The notes beneath the pieces were generated by a model, which searched no databases, was not told the origin of the DNA, and saw nothing but the letters and a program-made list of their open reading frames with translations. Of a stretch of DNA of 13,208 nucleotides, positions 6,388 through 12,242 are shown piece after piece. The position numbers were made by a program, and so were the translations under genes. The stretch is from assembly GCA_004298405.1 (NCBI GenBank), contig SCSL01000030.1, forward strand, positions 1-13,208. The letters are read 5' to 3'. The first letter of the stretch is position 1. The number at the start of each line of letters is the position of its first letter. This stretch comes from Patescibacteria group bacterium (GTDB lineage Bacteria > Patescibacteriota > Patescibacteriia > UBA9934 > GWF2-40-263).

Positions 6388-6651
6388 TTATCGCAATTTG
6401 AGTTCGTCCTTGATTTTTTCAAGGGCGGCGGCATCTTCTCGTTCAAGGTACTTCATGAGCCTGCGGCGTTCGTTCACTTTGTTGATGAGACCACGGCGGG
6501 AAGAGTTATCCTTTTTGTGATCGCGCAAGTGCTTGGTGAGATCTTCAATTTCTGCTGTCAAAATAGCAATTTGGACTTGAGGAGAACCGGTATCGGAGTC
6601 GTGCGTGCGGAACTTCTTGATGAGGTTCTGCTTCTTAGATGCACTGAGCAT
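6388..6651 (-). CDS. rpsO: 30S ribosomal protein S15
   Basis: This 87-aa protein is full-length S15 (family 88-89 aa), a primary 16S rRNA-binding protein that organises the central domain of the 30S subunit. The conserved blocks are clear: TGSPQVQIAILTAEI, LTKHLRDHKKDNSSRRGL and NERRRLMKYL, with His41/Asp48-type residues of the HLxxHKKD RNA-binding loop intact. The start ATG 6651 matches the family, but the bases before it (CCACCTTTCT) contain no SD. It has its own promoter at 6742-6770 and a terminator 8 nt after its stop. The 83-nt leader can fold, and S15 commonly represses its own translation through such leaders. Confidence 0.98.
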   Translation of the reverse strand: MLSASKKQNLIKKFRTHDSDTGSPQVQIAILTAEIEDLTKHLRDHKKDNSSRRGLINKVNERRRLMKYLEREDAAALEKIKDELKLR

Positions 6652-6735
6652 AGAAAGGTGGATTTCATGGCATGATCTGAGTTGATGGGAGCTCAGCCCC
6701 GAACACCAAGGTCATGTCTATGGATTAGTGAATAC
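6652..6735 (-). promoter_or_regulatory. Candidate S15 autoregulatory leader
   Basis: Between the predicted transcription start and the rpsO AUG the leader holds competing stems: CTGAG/CTCAG around a 10-nt loop, GGG/CCC flanking GCTGAGCT, CATG-C-CATG, and an outer GGTG/CACC pair ending at the start site. No SD is visible. Several structurally different rpsO leaders bind S15 in other bacteria; this one is consistent with the idea but not matched to a known class. Confidence 0.35.
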
Positions 6736-6741
6736 GGAGGT

Positions 6742-6770
6742 AGACTACGAGAAAGACCAATAAAAGTCAA
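6742..6770 (-). promoter_or_regulatory. rpsO promoter
   Basis: Minus strand -35 TTGACT (6770-6765), 17-bp spacer, -10 TAGTCT (6747-6742). Predicted start near 6735. It is back-to-back with the promoter of the plus-strand transporter. Confidence 0.6.
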
Positions 6771-6787
6771 GGAAAGTCTGCGTGGAG

Positions 6788-6793
6788 TATACT
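6788..6793 (+). promoter_or_regulatory. -10 element placed for a near-leaderless transporter mRNA
   Basis: TATACT lies 9 nt before the ATG at 6803. Transcription starting 7 nt downstream would begin about 3 nt before the AUG, giving an essentially leaderless message. No convincing -35 is seen at the right distance. This position also argues against the upstream in-frame GTG at 6782. Confidence 0.45.
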
Positions 6794-6802
6794 AAAGGCA
6801 CT

Positions 6803-8020
6803 ATGCCAATCGCTCATCCCAATCAAACCTACCCATTTCGTGGCCACCGGCATTCTTTAGGACAGATCAATGCCCTTCCCGCTTTGGCCTCCAATCGTCT
6901 CCTATCATTTGCGGCTTCAAGTATCGTCAGCGTGTTCTTGCCGATTTTTTTGTATGAGTTTTTCGATCTGTCCATTGTGGCCGTCTTGTTGTGGTATGCG
7001 ATTAACTTCGCTGTAAAATTTCCCTTTCAAGTGTGGGCCGCACAGATTTTCTCACGCACCGGGCTTATTTCCAGCATGGTGTTTGGGACATTTGGCATCA
7101 TGCTCTTTTATTGGACGTTCTATCTTTTGGATACAGGAAGTCCGTTTGGTCCGTATATACTCATGACGCTGGGAATCATTGGGCTCACGATCGTTTCCTG
7201 TTTCTATTGGTCACCATTTCATATCGACTACGCCAAGTTTGGACCCAAGAAAACTCGGGGTGCCTATCTTGCTCGACTGTATGCCCTTCAACAAATGATC
7301 CAGGTCGTGGCTCCGGTACTCGCCGGCTGGGTCATCGTTACCTACGGCTTTTTCATGAATTTTTTTCTCGGAGTTATTCTCGCCGGTGCTTCAATTGTCC
7401 CGTTGTTTTTTCTCCCGACCTTCAAAGTGAAGTATGAGTTTGGGTTCTGGGAGAGTTTTACAAAGTTGTTTAGTAAGCATTTCCGTCCAATGAGTCTCTC
7501 AATGATGGCCTATGGCGCAGAGAATATTGTCGGCATCGTAGTCTGGCCAATCTTTCTTTACGCTATTTTTAAAGGACAATACCTCGAGATCGGGGCGTTT
7601 GCGGCGATTGTTGTCGTGATCGGGCTTGTGCTGGAACTTCTTGTTGGGCGTGAGACGGATAAATTTTCTGCAGGGAAACTGCTCAAATACGGCACCGGTA
7701 TTTATGCGCTGGGCTGGGTGTGGAAGGGGCTTGTTGAGACGGTTGTGGGAGTATTCGCTGCCTCCACGTTCCACAACGTCGGCGCTATTTTGTTGCGCAC
7801 CCCCATGGACACACTCATGTACGAACAGGCCGCCGACTCTGGCCACTACATCGATGAATACACGGTCCTGCGCGAGATTGCCCTTGGGATGGGACGCGTG
7901 TTGATGTTGCTTTTTTTGGTTGCGGTTACGAGCGTATTTTCGATCGGAGCATCCTTCTTCGTCGCGGCCGTGGTGTCGCTGGGGATCAATTGGCTGGTGG
8001 ATTATCAAGCGGGGGAATAA
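6803..8020 (+). CDS. Major facilitator superfamily-type membrane transporter
   Basis: This 405-aa protein is almost entirely hydrophobic, with about 11-12 predicted transmembrane helices (for example near residues 33-52, 57-75, 88-108, 118-140, 160-180, 184-205, 235-257, 262-283 and three more before the C-terminus). Length, two-half layout and short charged loops such as GPKKTRGAYLARLYALQQ after TM4 fit the MFS. Substrate motifs are not recognisable, so no transport role is assigned. I use ATG 6803 rather than GTG 6782 because the GTG lies ahead of the TATACT -10 box; AAGG sits 4 nt before the ATG, so SD use is also possible. It is the only plus-strand gene in the left two-thirds and diverges from rpsO. 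Confidence 0.8.
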   Translation: MPIAHPNQTYPFRGHRHSLGQINALPALASNRLLSFAASSIVSVFLPIFLYEFFDLSIVAVLLWYAINFAVKFPFQVWAAQIFSRTGLISSMVFGTFGIMLFYWTFYLLDTGSPFGPYILMTLGIIGLTIVSCFYWSPFHIDYAKFGPKKTRGAYLARLYALQQMIQVVAPVLAGWVIVTYGFFMNFFLGVILAGASIVPLFFLPTFKVKYEFGFWESFTKLFSKHFRPMSLSMMAYGAENIVGIVVWPIFLYAIFKGQYLEIGAFAAIVVVIGLVLELLVGRETDKFSAGKLLKYGTGIYALGWVWKGLVETVVGVFAASTFHNVGAILLRTPMDTLMYEQAADSGHYIDEYTVLREIALGMGRVLMLLFLVAVTSVFSIGASFFVAAVVSLGINWLVDYQAGE

Positions 8021-8061
8021 TTTCTGTGTCATTGCGAGGAAACTCGAGCGGTAGTGATTTT

Positions 8062-8145
8062 TTCTCAGGGGCTTCAGCCCCGTTGCGTTGTTCGCGAACG
8101 ACGTGACCCGTTGCGTCGCTCGGACGCCGCTAAAGCGGCTAAGAA
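8062..8145. repeat. Palindromic repeat, copy A (84 bp, expanded)
   Basis: Bounded by TTCTCAG (8062-8068) and CTAAGAA (8139-8145), with internal hairpins GGGGCTTCAGCCCC and GCCGCTAAAGCGGC. Copy B at 8885-8941 has the same ends and hairpins in the same orientation. Copy A carries an extra 28-bp block created around a second CCCGTTGCG and containing the palindrome GTTCGCGAAC. It follows the transporter stop by 41 bp and may also serve as its terminator. Confidence 0.85.
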
Positions 8146-8221
8146 GAGAATCAAGAACGTGTCCTGTGACATCTTTACTGAAGGACTACACCTATCGAGG
8201 ATGACACATTAGGGCCACAAG

Positions 8222-8288
8222 TTTTCTCACCTGAGAAAAAAAGTATCCAAAATGAAAAGCCCCGGCGAGACATGAAGTCTGTCGGGGC
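8222..8288 (-). terminator. Terminator(s) downstream of the small membrane-protein pair
   Basis: Minus strand GCCCCGaCAGAC (8288-8277) and GTCTcgCCGGGGC (8271-8259) form a long GC-rich stem, followed by TTTTCATTTT. Further on, TTTTCTCA/TGAGAAAA (8222-8239) forms a second stem flanked by an A-tract on the plus strand and T-tract on the minus, able to stop transcription in both directions between the convergent genes. Confidence 0.8.
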
Positions 8289-8299
8289 ACGCGAATACA

Positions 8300-8482
8300 C
8301 TAGTCCTTGCGGACGAAGTACTGCTTGGTTCTGAGGAAGTCGTAGCGGTCGTTCAGGGTGACGACCACGAGTAGGAGGATGAACATCAGGTAGAACGATC
8401 CGGCGGAGACAAACCATGCGGTCGCGTCGACATCTCCTAGTGCGATGTTGCGGGCATTAGCTGTCCAGTAGTGAAGACCCAT
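8300..8482 (-). CDS. Small membrane protein, 60 aa, unknown function
   Basis: I do not recognise this protein. It begins MGLHYWTANARNIALGD, has one strong hydrophobic helix (about residues 22-42, SAGSFYLMFILLLVVVTL) and ends in a charged tail (LNDRYDFLRTKQYFVRKD). It is very probably real: AGGAGG stands 6 nt before the ATG at 8482, a canonical SD in a window where most genes lack one, and a strong terminator follows the stop by 11 nt. It is the second gene of a two-gene unit with 8555-8767, with a 72-nt spacer containing two small hairpins (GCGTCC/GGACGC and CGACC/GGTCG). Both genes lie between the two copies of the palindromic repeat. Confidence 0.75.
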   Translation of the reverse strand: MGLHYWTANARNIALGDVDATAWFVSAGSFYLMFILLLVVVTLNDRYDFLRTKQYFVRKD

Positions 8483-8554
8483 GAGAACCTCCTATCTTTC
8501 CTCGACCGCTTCGAGGTCGGATGACTTTTCTTGCGTCCGTTCAAGGACGCGGAA

Positions 8555-8767
8555 CTATTCTGAAAGTGGAGTCTGAAGTTCAGACATGGATTCTCTCAGG
8601 TTCTTCAGCTCGACTTCAGTCTCGTAGGCAATGAAACCCATCGTCACCACGTATGCGAACGTGGCACCTGCGAATATGATTCGAACGAAGATTGGATACT
8701 TCTCATTTTCGGGCATGGTCATGCTGACCATGCCCACGAGGTATGCAGTGAGGATGAAGACTACCAC
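8555..8767 (-). CDS. Small membrane protein, 70 aa, unknown function
   Basis: I do not recognise this protein. The GTG start at 8767 has AGGAGG 6 nt upstream. Two hydrophobic stretches are visible (about 1-18 and 25-48) separated by PENEKYP, followed by an acidic amphipathic tail (ETEVELKNLRESMSEL). A two-TM protein with a charged C-terminus recalls holin-like or phage-shock-type small proteins in shape only; there is no sequence motif to support that. A good sigma70 promoter (8825-8853) precedes it and the 60-aa gene follows in the same unit, so the two may work as a pair. Repeat copy B lies 118 bp upstream. Confidence 0.75.
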   Translation of the reverse strand: MVVFILTAYLVGMVSMTMPENEKYPIFVRIIFAGATFAYVVTMGFIAYETEVELKNLRESMSELQTPLSE

Positions 8768-8824
8768 GACTTCCTCCTGGGTTGAGGCGGCGAGATGTCA
8801 CCTCTGTCGAATTTACGACTTTGG

Positions 8825-8853
8825 AGAATATTCGAAAAATTTCATTTCGTCAA
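8825..8853 (-). promoter_or_regulatory. Promoter of the small membrane-protein pair
   Basis: Minus strand -35 TTGACG (8853-8848), 17-bp AT-rich spacer, -10 TATTCT (8830-8825). The predicted leader of about 50 nt ends in AGGAGG. With its own promoter, SDs and terminator this two-gene unit is independent of its neighbours. Confidence 0.68.
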
Positions 8854-8884
8854 CTGTCGTCTCGCCTGGTTTTGTCGGTGGTTT

Positions 8885-8941
8885 TTCTCAGAGGCTTCAG
8901 CCCCGTTGCGTCGCTCGGAACGCCGCTAAAGCGGCTGAGAA
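8885..8941. repeat. Palindromic repeat, copy B (57 bp, compact)
   Basis: Perfect 7-bp terminal inverted repeats TTCTCAG (8885-8891) and CTGAGAA (8935-8941) enclose two hairpins, GGCTTCAGCC and GCCGCTAAAGCGGC, giving a cloverleaf-like fold. Its sequence and orientation match copy A at 8062-8145 apart from the block duplicated there. It resembles a REP/MITE-type non-coding mobile repeat. Confidence 0.87.
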
Positions 8942-8949
8942 GGGAGAAC

Positions 8950-8977
8950 GAAAACAGACCCCTTGCGGAGTCTGTTT
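8950..8977 (-). terminator. Terminator of the DsbA-like gene
   Basis: Minus strand AAAACAGAC...GTCTGTTTT (8977-8950) with additional CC/GG pairs around a GCAA loop: a stable stem ending in T residues 11 nt after the stop codon. It is symmetric enough to work in both directions. Confidence 0.82.
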
Positions 8978-8987
8978 TGTTGTCAGT

Positions 8988-9743
8988 TTAGAGCACGGAG
9001 TCGATCGCGGCGGCGACGGAGGAGAATGGAAGGGCTCCCTTGATGGGGATGGCGTTTCCATCCTGATCGATCACGAACGAACCTGGGGTTCCCGAGACTC
9101 CCGCGGCTCCACCTGCTTGTGCTTGAGCCTCGATCACGTCGTTATATTTTTGTGCGTCGAAACAGCTTTGCCACTGGCTTGTGTTGAGTCCAAGGCTTGA
9201 GGCAAGTTGGGCATAGTACGCGCTTCCAAGGTTGGACTGATTCTCAAAGAGTGCATCAGCGTATTCCCAGAATTTTCCTTGCTCAGACGCACATTCGGCC
9301 GCGTTCGCCGCTGGAGTCGCTTCTGGGTGGAAGGAAAGGGGGAAATGGCGGAAGACCCAACGGACAGAGTCTGAGTATTCGCTCATGACTTGTTGCATTG
9401 TTGGATGGAATCGACTGCAGTAAGGGCATTGGAAGTCAGAGTATTCGATGATGGTGATCGGCGCGTCAGCATTTCCGCGAATGTGGTCTGTCTCTGTCAC
9501 AGCTGGAACTCCCGTGGCTGTTGGGGGTGGAACTTCTGCTGCGGCAATAACCTCAGCGGCATCACCAGAATCATCATTGTCGGCATTCGCGAATGCGTCA
9601 ACGGAACAATCTCCGCCTAACACGCAGCTGCCGAGCAAGATGAATCCAAGGGTACCAAGCGCGAGGATAGCGGTGACGAATCCGAGCCAGAAGGCTTGCC
9701 TAGATGGGAGGGCATCAAAAAAGGATTTTGTTTGGGATTCCAT
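8988..9743 (-). CDS. DsbA-like thiol-disulfide oxidoreductase, membrane-anchored
   Basis: This 251-aa protein is a thioredoxin-fold DsbA-type oxidoreductase that would form or isomerise disulfides outside the cytoplasm. Residues 18-40 form a hydrophobic anchor; residues 45-88 are a low-complexity linker rich in D, A, P and T; the catalytic domain starts near 95 with ITIIEYSDFQCPYCSRFHP, active-site CPYC at 106-109, and the cis-proline loop is GTPG at 218-221. Cys151 and Cys194 could form a second disulfide. The anchor ends in LLGSC at 36-40, a possible lipobox, so this could be a lipoprotein processed by the LspA encoded in the window; a plain TM anchor is equally possible. The start ATG 9743 has no SD but a pyrimidine-rich tandem-repeat leader. 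A two-TM cysteine-bearing protein lies upstream. Confidence 0.92.
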   Translation of the reverse strand: MESQTKSFFDALPSRQAFWLGFVTAILALGTLGFILLGSCVLGGDCSVDAFANADNDDSGDAAEVIAAAEVPPPTATGVPAVTETDHIRGNADAPITIIEYSDFQCPYCSRFHPTMQQVMSEYSDSVRWVFRHFPLSFHPEATPAANAAECASEQGKFWEYADALFENQSNLGSAYYAQLASSLGLNTSQWQSCFDAQKYNDVIEAQAQAGGAAGVSGTPGSFVIDQDGNAIPIKGALPFSSVAAAIDSVL

Positions 9744-9752
9744 AAGGGGAAA

Positions 9753-9788
9753 GGGTTAGAAGGGTTAGAAGGGTGAGAAGGAAGAGAA
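9753..9788. repeat. Degenerate 9-bp tandem repeat in the dsbA-like leader
   Basis: Four 9-bp units in tandem: GGGTTAGAA, GGGTTAGAA, GGGTGAGAA, GGAAGAGAA (plus strand). On the mRNA strand this is a CU-rich tract of CCCTTCTAA type directly before the start codon at 9743, where an SD would be expected. Replication slippage here would change leader length without affecting the reading frame. Confidence 0.85.
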
Positions 9789-9794
9789 GGTCTC

Positions 9795-10166
9795 CTACCA
9801 ACCATGTGTTGCGAAAAGATATGGGAGGAATAATCGATTGGGAGTGGGACCACCACGTGCGTGATTGATTCGTTGGTTGAACCAAGTGAGACCACCTGGG
9901 TGATAGACAGACAGGGAAAAGACGAACGAGATGAAAAAAAGAGCCGTTACAAGCTGGAAGAATTTTTCTGAGGCGAGTGCTGCGGTCGATTCATTCCACG
10001 TCCAGGAGATTGGGTTGGAGATGGTTTGCGCGGTACACGCTTGGCCAACAAGCAGATTTTCTTGCGCCACATCTCCACAGAAAGTGTTTGATGCGGCAAC
10101 AAGACTCCCTCCGACAATCGTCAGAATGGTGAGGGTCGCGGTGAAGGTATACCAGAAAGAATTCAT
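9795..10166 (-). CDS. Two-TM membrane protein, 123 aa, unknown function
   Basis: I do not recognise this protein. From ATG 10166 it begins MNSFWYTFTATLTILTIVGG; hydrophobic helices span about 7-26 and 68-87, with a loop of about 40 residues containing Cys30 and Cys44 and a C-terminal tail rich in aromatic and basic residues. If the loop is extracytoplasmic, its two cysteines would be a natural substrate for the DsbA-like enzyme encoded 51 nt downstream on the same strand; this pairing is inference. An in-frame ATG at 10187 is rejected because it forms part of a TATGAT -10 box (10183-10188), while GGGGA precedes the 10166 ATG. The overall shape also resembles VirB2/TrbC-type pilins, without a supporting motif. 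Confidence 0.62.
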   Translation of the reverse strand: MNSFWYTFTATLTILTIVGGSLVAASNTFCGDVAQENLLVGQACTAQTISNPISWTWNESTAALASEKFFQLVTALFFISFVFSLSVYHPGGLTWFNQRINHARGGPTPNRLFLPYLFATHGW

Positions 10167-10182
10167 ACAACGTCCCCATCCT

Positions 10183-10188
10183 ATCATA
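10183..10188 (-). promoter_or_regulatory. -10 box for the two-TM protein and dsbA-like gene
   Basis: Minus strand TATGAT (10188-10183), with start expected about 10 nt before the ATG at 10166. No clear -35. It diverges from the recombinase promoter at 10207-10215. Confidence 0.4.
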
Positions 10189-10206
10189 GTGAGTACGCTC
10201 TGCCGA

Positions 10207-10215
10207 TGTTATACT
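10207..10215 (+). promoter_or_regulatory. Extended -10 promoter of the recombinase gene
   Basis: TGT-TATACT (10207-10215) is a good extended -10. Transcription would begin near 10222, exactly at the first base of the long stem-loop element (10223-10343), so the RNA 5' end would be the start of the outer stem. Confidence 0.55.
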
Positions 10216-10222
10216 TGTGGAA

Positions 10223-10343
10223 CCTCTGCAAAAGTCGCGATCTTGCGACTTGCGGGCACCCAGGCGTCGCTTCAACGTACGTTTCAGTACGTTTTCAGCG
10301 ACCGCCAGCCCGTGCACCGCAATCTCATCGACTTTTGCAAAGG
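10223..10343 (+). repeat. 121-nt multi-level stem-loop element in the recombinase leader
   Basis: Outer arms CCTCTGCAAAAGTCG (10223-10237) and CGACTTTTGCAAAGG (10329-10343) pair at 14 of 15 positions. Inside are GTCGC/GCGAC around GATCTT, then TTGCGGGCAC with GTGCACCGCAA (one bulge), then GGCGTCGCT with AGCGACCGCC (one bulge), capped by CGTAC/GTACG. Almost the whole 121 nt is paired. It could be a structured 5' leader of the recombinase mRNA or a palindromic mobile element inserted before the gene. The open frame through it (from 10217) encodes nothing recombinase-like. Confidence 0.8.
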
Positions 10344-10357
10344 TCTTTTGTGAATAT

Positions 10358-11287
10358 ATGGGGACGAAAATCGACAAACGCATCACAGACTTCCTTGAGT
10401 ATCTTGAGGTCGAACGTGGGCGCAGTGAGCGTACAATCAAAAATTATGATTTTTATTTGCGCCGGTTTGCCGACTTTGCCAAACATCCAGCTCCAGAAAA
10501 AATAACGGACGAGCTCGTACATCGGTTTCGACTCTGGTTGAATCGCGAGGTTGAAGGACGTGTAGCACAGACATTAAAGAAGTCAACGCAGAATTATCAC
10601 CTCATCGCCCTGCGGAGCTTCCTCAAATACTTGGCACGCAAAGATGTACGTTCACTGGCTCCAGAAAAGATTGAATTGGCTCGGCAAGAAATGCGGCAGG
10701 TCGAGTTTTTGGAAGCCGAGGAGCTTGATCGACTGTTGGGACAGCCGATGAAACTCGGGGGAGGACTCGTGGCTCTGCGCGACAAGGCTATTCTTGAACT
10801 TCTTTTTTCGACAGGCATGCGTGTGAGTGAGCTTTCCAAACTCAAGATTGAGAATATCAACTTGGGACGAGATGAATTTACCGTGCGAGGAAAAGGCGGA
10901 AAGCTCCGAGTGGTCTATCTTTCCTCAACTGCCAGGGATACGCTTAAAGAGTACCTTGGGAAACGTCGCGATCCCTCCCCTTTCTTGTTTGTCGGTCACG
11001 ACCGTGCAAAAGGTGGTCGAGGACAAACTGGCGGGCTCACACCACGATCGATTCAACGACTCGTTGAGCGGTATGCAACTGCGGCTGGTATCACCAAACA
11101 CATTACCCCCCACACGCTTCGACACACATTCGCGACAGACCTACTGCTTGGAGGCGCAGACATTCGTTCCGTGCAGTCGCTTCTTGGTCACGCCTCAATC
11201 ACGACCACACAAATCTACACGCACATTACGAATAAACAAATGAAGGAGGTGCACAAGAAATTTCATGGAAAGCTGAGAAGAGCTTGA
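10358..11287 (+). CDS. XerC/XerD-like tyrosine recombinase
   Basis: This 309-aa protein (family about 300) has the N-terminal core-binding domain (about 5-95: KRITDFLEYLEVERG, TIKNYDFYLRRFADF) and the catalytic domain (about 115-300). All catalytic residues are visible: Arg155 in STGMRVSEL, Lys179 in VRGKGGKLR, His252 and Arg255 in PHTLRHTFA, His278 in SLLGHASI and the nucleophile Tyr287 in IYTHI. This is closest in size and motifs to XerC/XerD, which resolve chromosome dimers at dif; many Patescibacteria carry one such gene. A mobile-element integrase is the alternative, suggested by tRNA-Arg 55 bp downstream, but I found no att repeats. ATG 10358 is chosen because upstream codons belong to the stem-loop element. 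The SD is weak: AAAGG 14 nt away lies in the stem. Confidence 0.93.
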   Translation: MGTKIDKRITDFLEYLEVERGRSERTIKNYDFYLRRFADFAKHPAPEKITDELVHRFRLWLNREVEGRVAQTLKKSTQNYHLIALRSFLKYLARKDVRSLAPEKIELARQEMRQVEFLEAEELDRLLGQPMKLGGGLVALRDKAILELLFSTGMRVSELSKLKIENINLGRDEFTVRGKGGKLRVVYLSSTARDTLKEYLGKRRDPSPFLFVGHDRAKGGRGQTGGLTPRSIQRLVERYATAAGITKHITPHTLRHTFATDLLLGGADIRSVQSLLGHASITTTQIYTHITNKQMKEVHKKFHGKLRRA

Positions 11288-11342
11288 ATGCTCCGGCTCT
11301 CTCCCTTTTCTTTTTTCTCTCCTTCGCTATCATACCGAGCAT

Positions 11343-11417
11343 GCCCCCGTAGCTTAATGGATAAAGCAGGGCTCTTCTAAGGCCTTGATGTAGGTTCGAT
11401 TCCTCCCGGGGGCACCA
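11343..11417 (+). tRNA. tRNA-Arg(UCU), CCA encoded
   Basis: A 75-nt cloverleaf: acceptor GCCCCCG (11343-11349) with CGGGGGC (11407-11413), discriminator A and encoded CCA (11415-11417). The D arm is GCTT...AAGC. The anticodon stem GGGCT/GGCCT (two G-U pairs) closes the loop CTTCTAA with anticodon TCT, reading AGA/AGG arginine codons. The T arm contains TTCGATT with one T-C mismatch in the stem. A TATCAT hexamer (11328-11333) may be its -10; upstream is a CT-rich tract after the recombinase stop. Confidence 0.95.
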
Positions 11418-11459
11418 AAGCTGTCTATCAAAATCTTAAAATAATCTTAAGAGAAAATT

Positions 11460-12212
11460 ATGATGTCAGAAAAATCTGGAAGCGGTATCCCACCGCAAGA
11501 AAGAGGAGAAATAATACAATCGCCGGAAGTGGCCAGTCATCTTTCGTTCCTTAGAGGGTCTGCATGGCAATTTCAAGATTTGTCTGCAGATGGTCAAAAA
11601 GAAATTGAACAGTCATTTAAAAAAGCCTTTGAAAAATTGACGGGGGATGAACGAAAAGTAACTTCATTAGAACTTCAAGCGTTGGGAGTTGAAATTGGCA
11701 CGCTCGGTAAGCAAAACGAAGGGATTGCGATTGGGAGAGAATCGGAGATGGTGAATCGTATTAGAGAAATCATGGAACGCAGCGGGGTTGTTGCGGCTGC
11801 AAAAGAAGGTGGTATTGATCGTACCAAAAAACAGGTGGCCAAACTCGCAGGAGAAGCAATCGCCTATATTGGTGAATATGAAGAATTTGTGCGAAGCGTT
11901 GCAGATAAATCTGAAGATACAAAGCAAAATGCAAAATATCTTCTCGCAATTGCTTCCGGCATTAGACAAGAATTAGAAAGATTACAGCTCACTGACGTTG
12001 CTTCTGCACAATCACGAGGCGAACTGAAAGAAGAAGAGAATGCTCGGGGGCTCTTCCTGACAAGTGTGTCGATGCTTGGGAAAAAACTTGATTTACTTGT
12101 TGATTCAGAAGGTCTTATTGGTTTTTCAACTCTTAACAAACTCATTAAGGAATTTAGCCAAGCAAAGTATTATTTGGAAGAAGCGGTTTCTGAATCCGAA
12201 TTCGAAGAATAG
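11460..12212 (+). CDS. Helical protein of unknown function, 250 aa
   Basis: I do not recognise this protein. It starts at ATG 11460 (a second ATG follows at once at 11463) 43 nt after the tRNA, with only a weak AAGAG ahead of it. It is hydrophilic and almost entirely helical, with many Glu, Lys and Gln residues, no signal peptide, no membrane segment and no cysteine; blocks such as GKLTGDERKVTSLELQ-like stretches and RQELERLQLTD suggest coiled coils or a helical bundle. It is the first of three same-strand genes of similar character that reach the end of the window. The DNA here is visibly richer in A (many GAA, AAA and AGA codons) than the left side, which fits an accessory segment beyond the tRNA. 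Confidence 0.7.
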   Translation: MMSEKSGSGIPPQERGEIIQSPEVASHLSFLRGSAWQFQDLSADGQKEIEQSFKKAFEKLTGDERKVTSLELQALGVEIGTLGKQNEGIAIGRESEMVNRIREIMERSGVVAAAKEGGIDRTKKQVAKLAGEAIAYIGEYEEFVRSVADKSEDTKQNAKYLLAIASGIRQELERLQLTDVASAQSRGELKEEENARGLFLTSVSMLGKKLDLLVDSEGLIGFSTLNKLIKEFSQAKYYLEEAVSESEFEE

Positions 12213-12242
12213 CTTTGTCTACTCGCTTGAACGATCTTGAGA

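Noticed and set aside
7499..8032. 177-aa minus-strand ORF inside the transporter
   Set aside because: Antisense shadow with composition typical of a reversed membrane protein (rich in H, Q, R); no SD, no motif.
8021..8222. CRISPR array suggested by repeats at 8062 and 8885
   Set aside because: Only two copies 740 bp apart with genes between them; no regular spacers and no cas genes.
8631..9200. 189-aa plus-strand ORF across the small genes, repeat B and dsbA
   Set aside because: It runs antisense through a promoter, a repeat and a terminator, and resembles no protein.
9743..9860. Telomere-like GGGTTA repeat
   Set aside because: Only two exact copies of a 9-mer with rapid decay; simple local slippage explains it.
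10167..10187. Start of the two-TM protein at ATG 10187
   Set aside because: This ATG is part of a TATGAT -10 box and has no SD; ATG 10166 is better placed.
10217..10357. N-terminal extension of 47 residues on the recombinase frame
   Set aside because: It translates the stem-loop element, has no similarity to Xer N-termini, and the family start matches ATG 10358.
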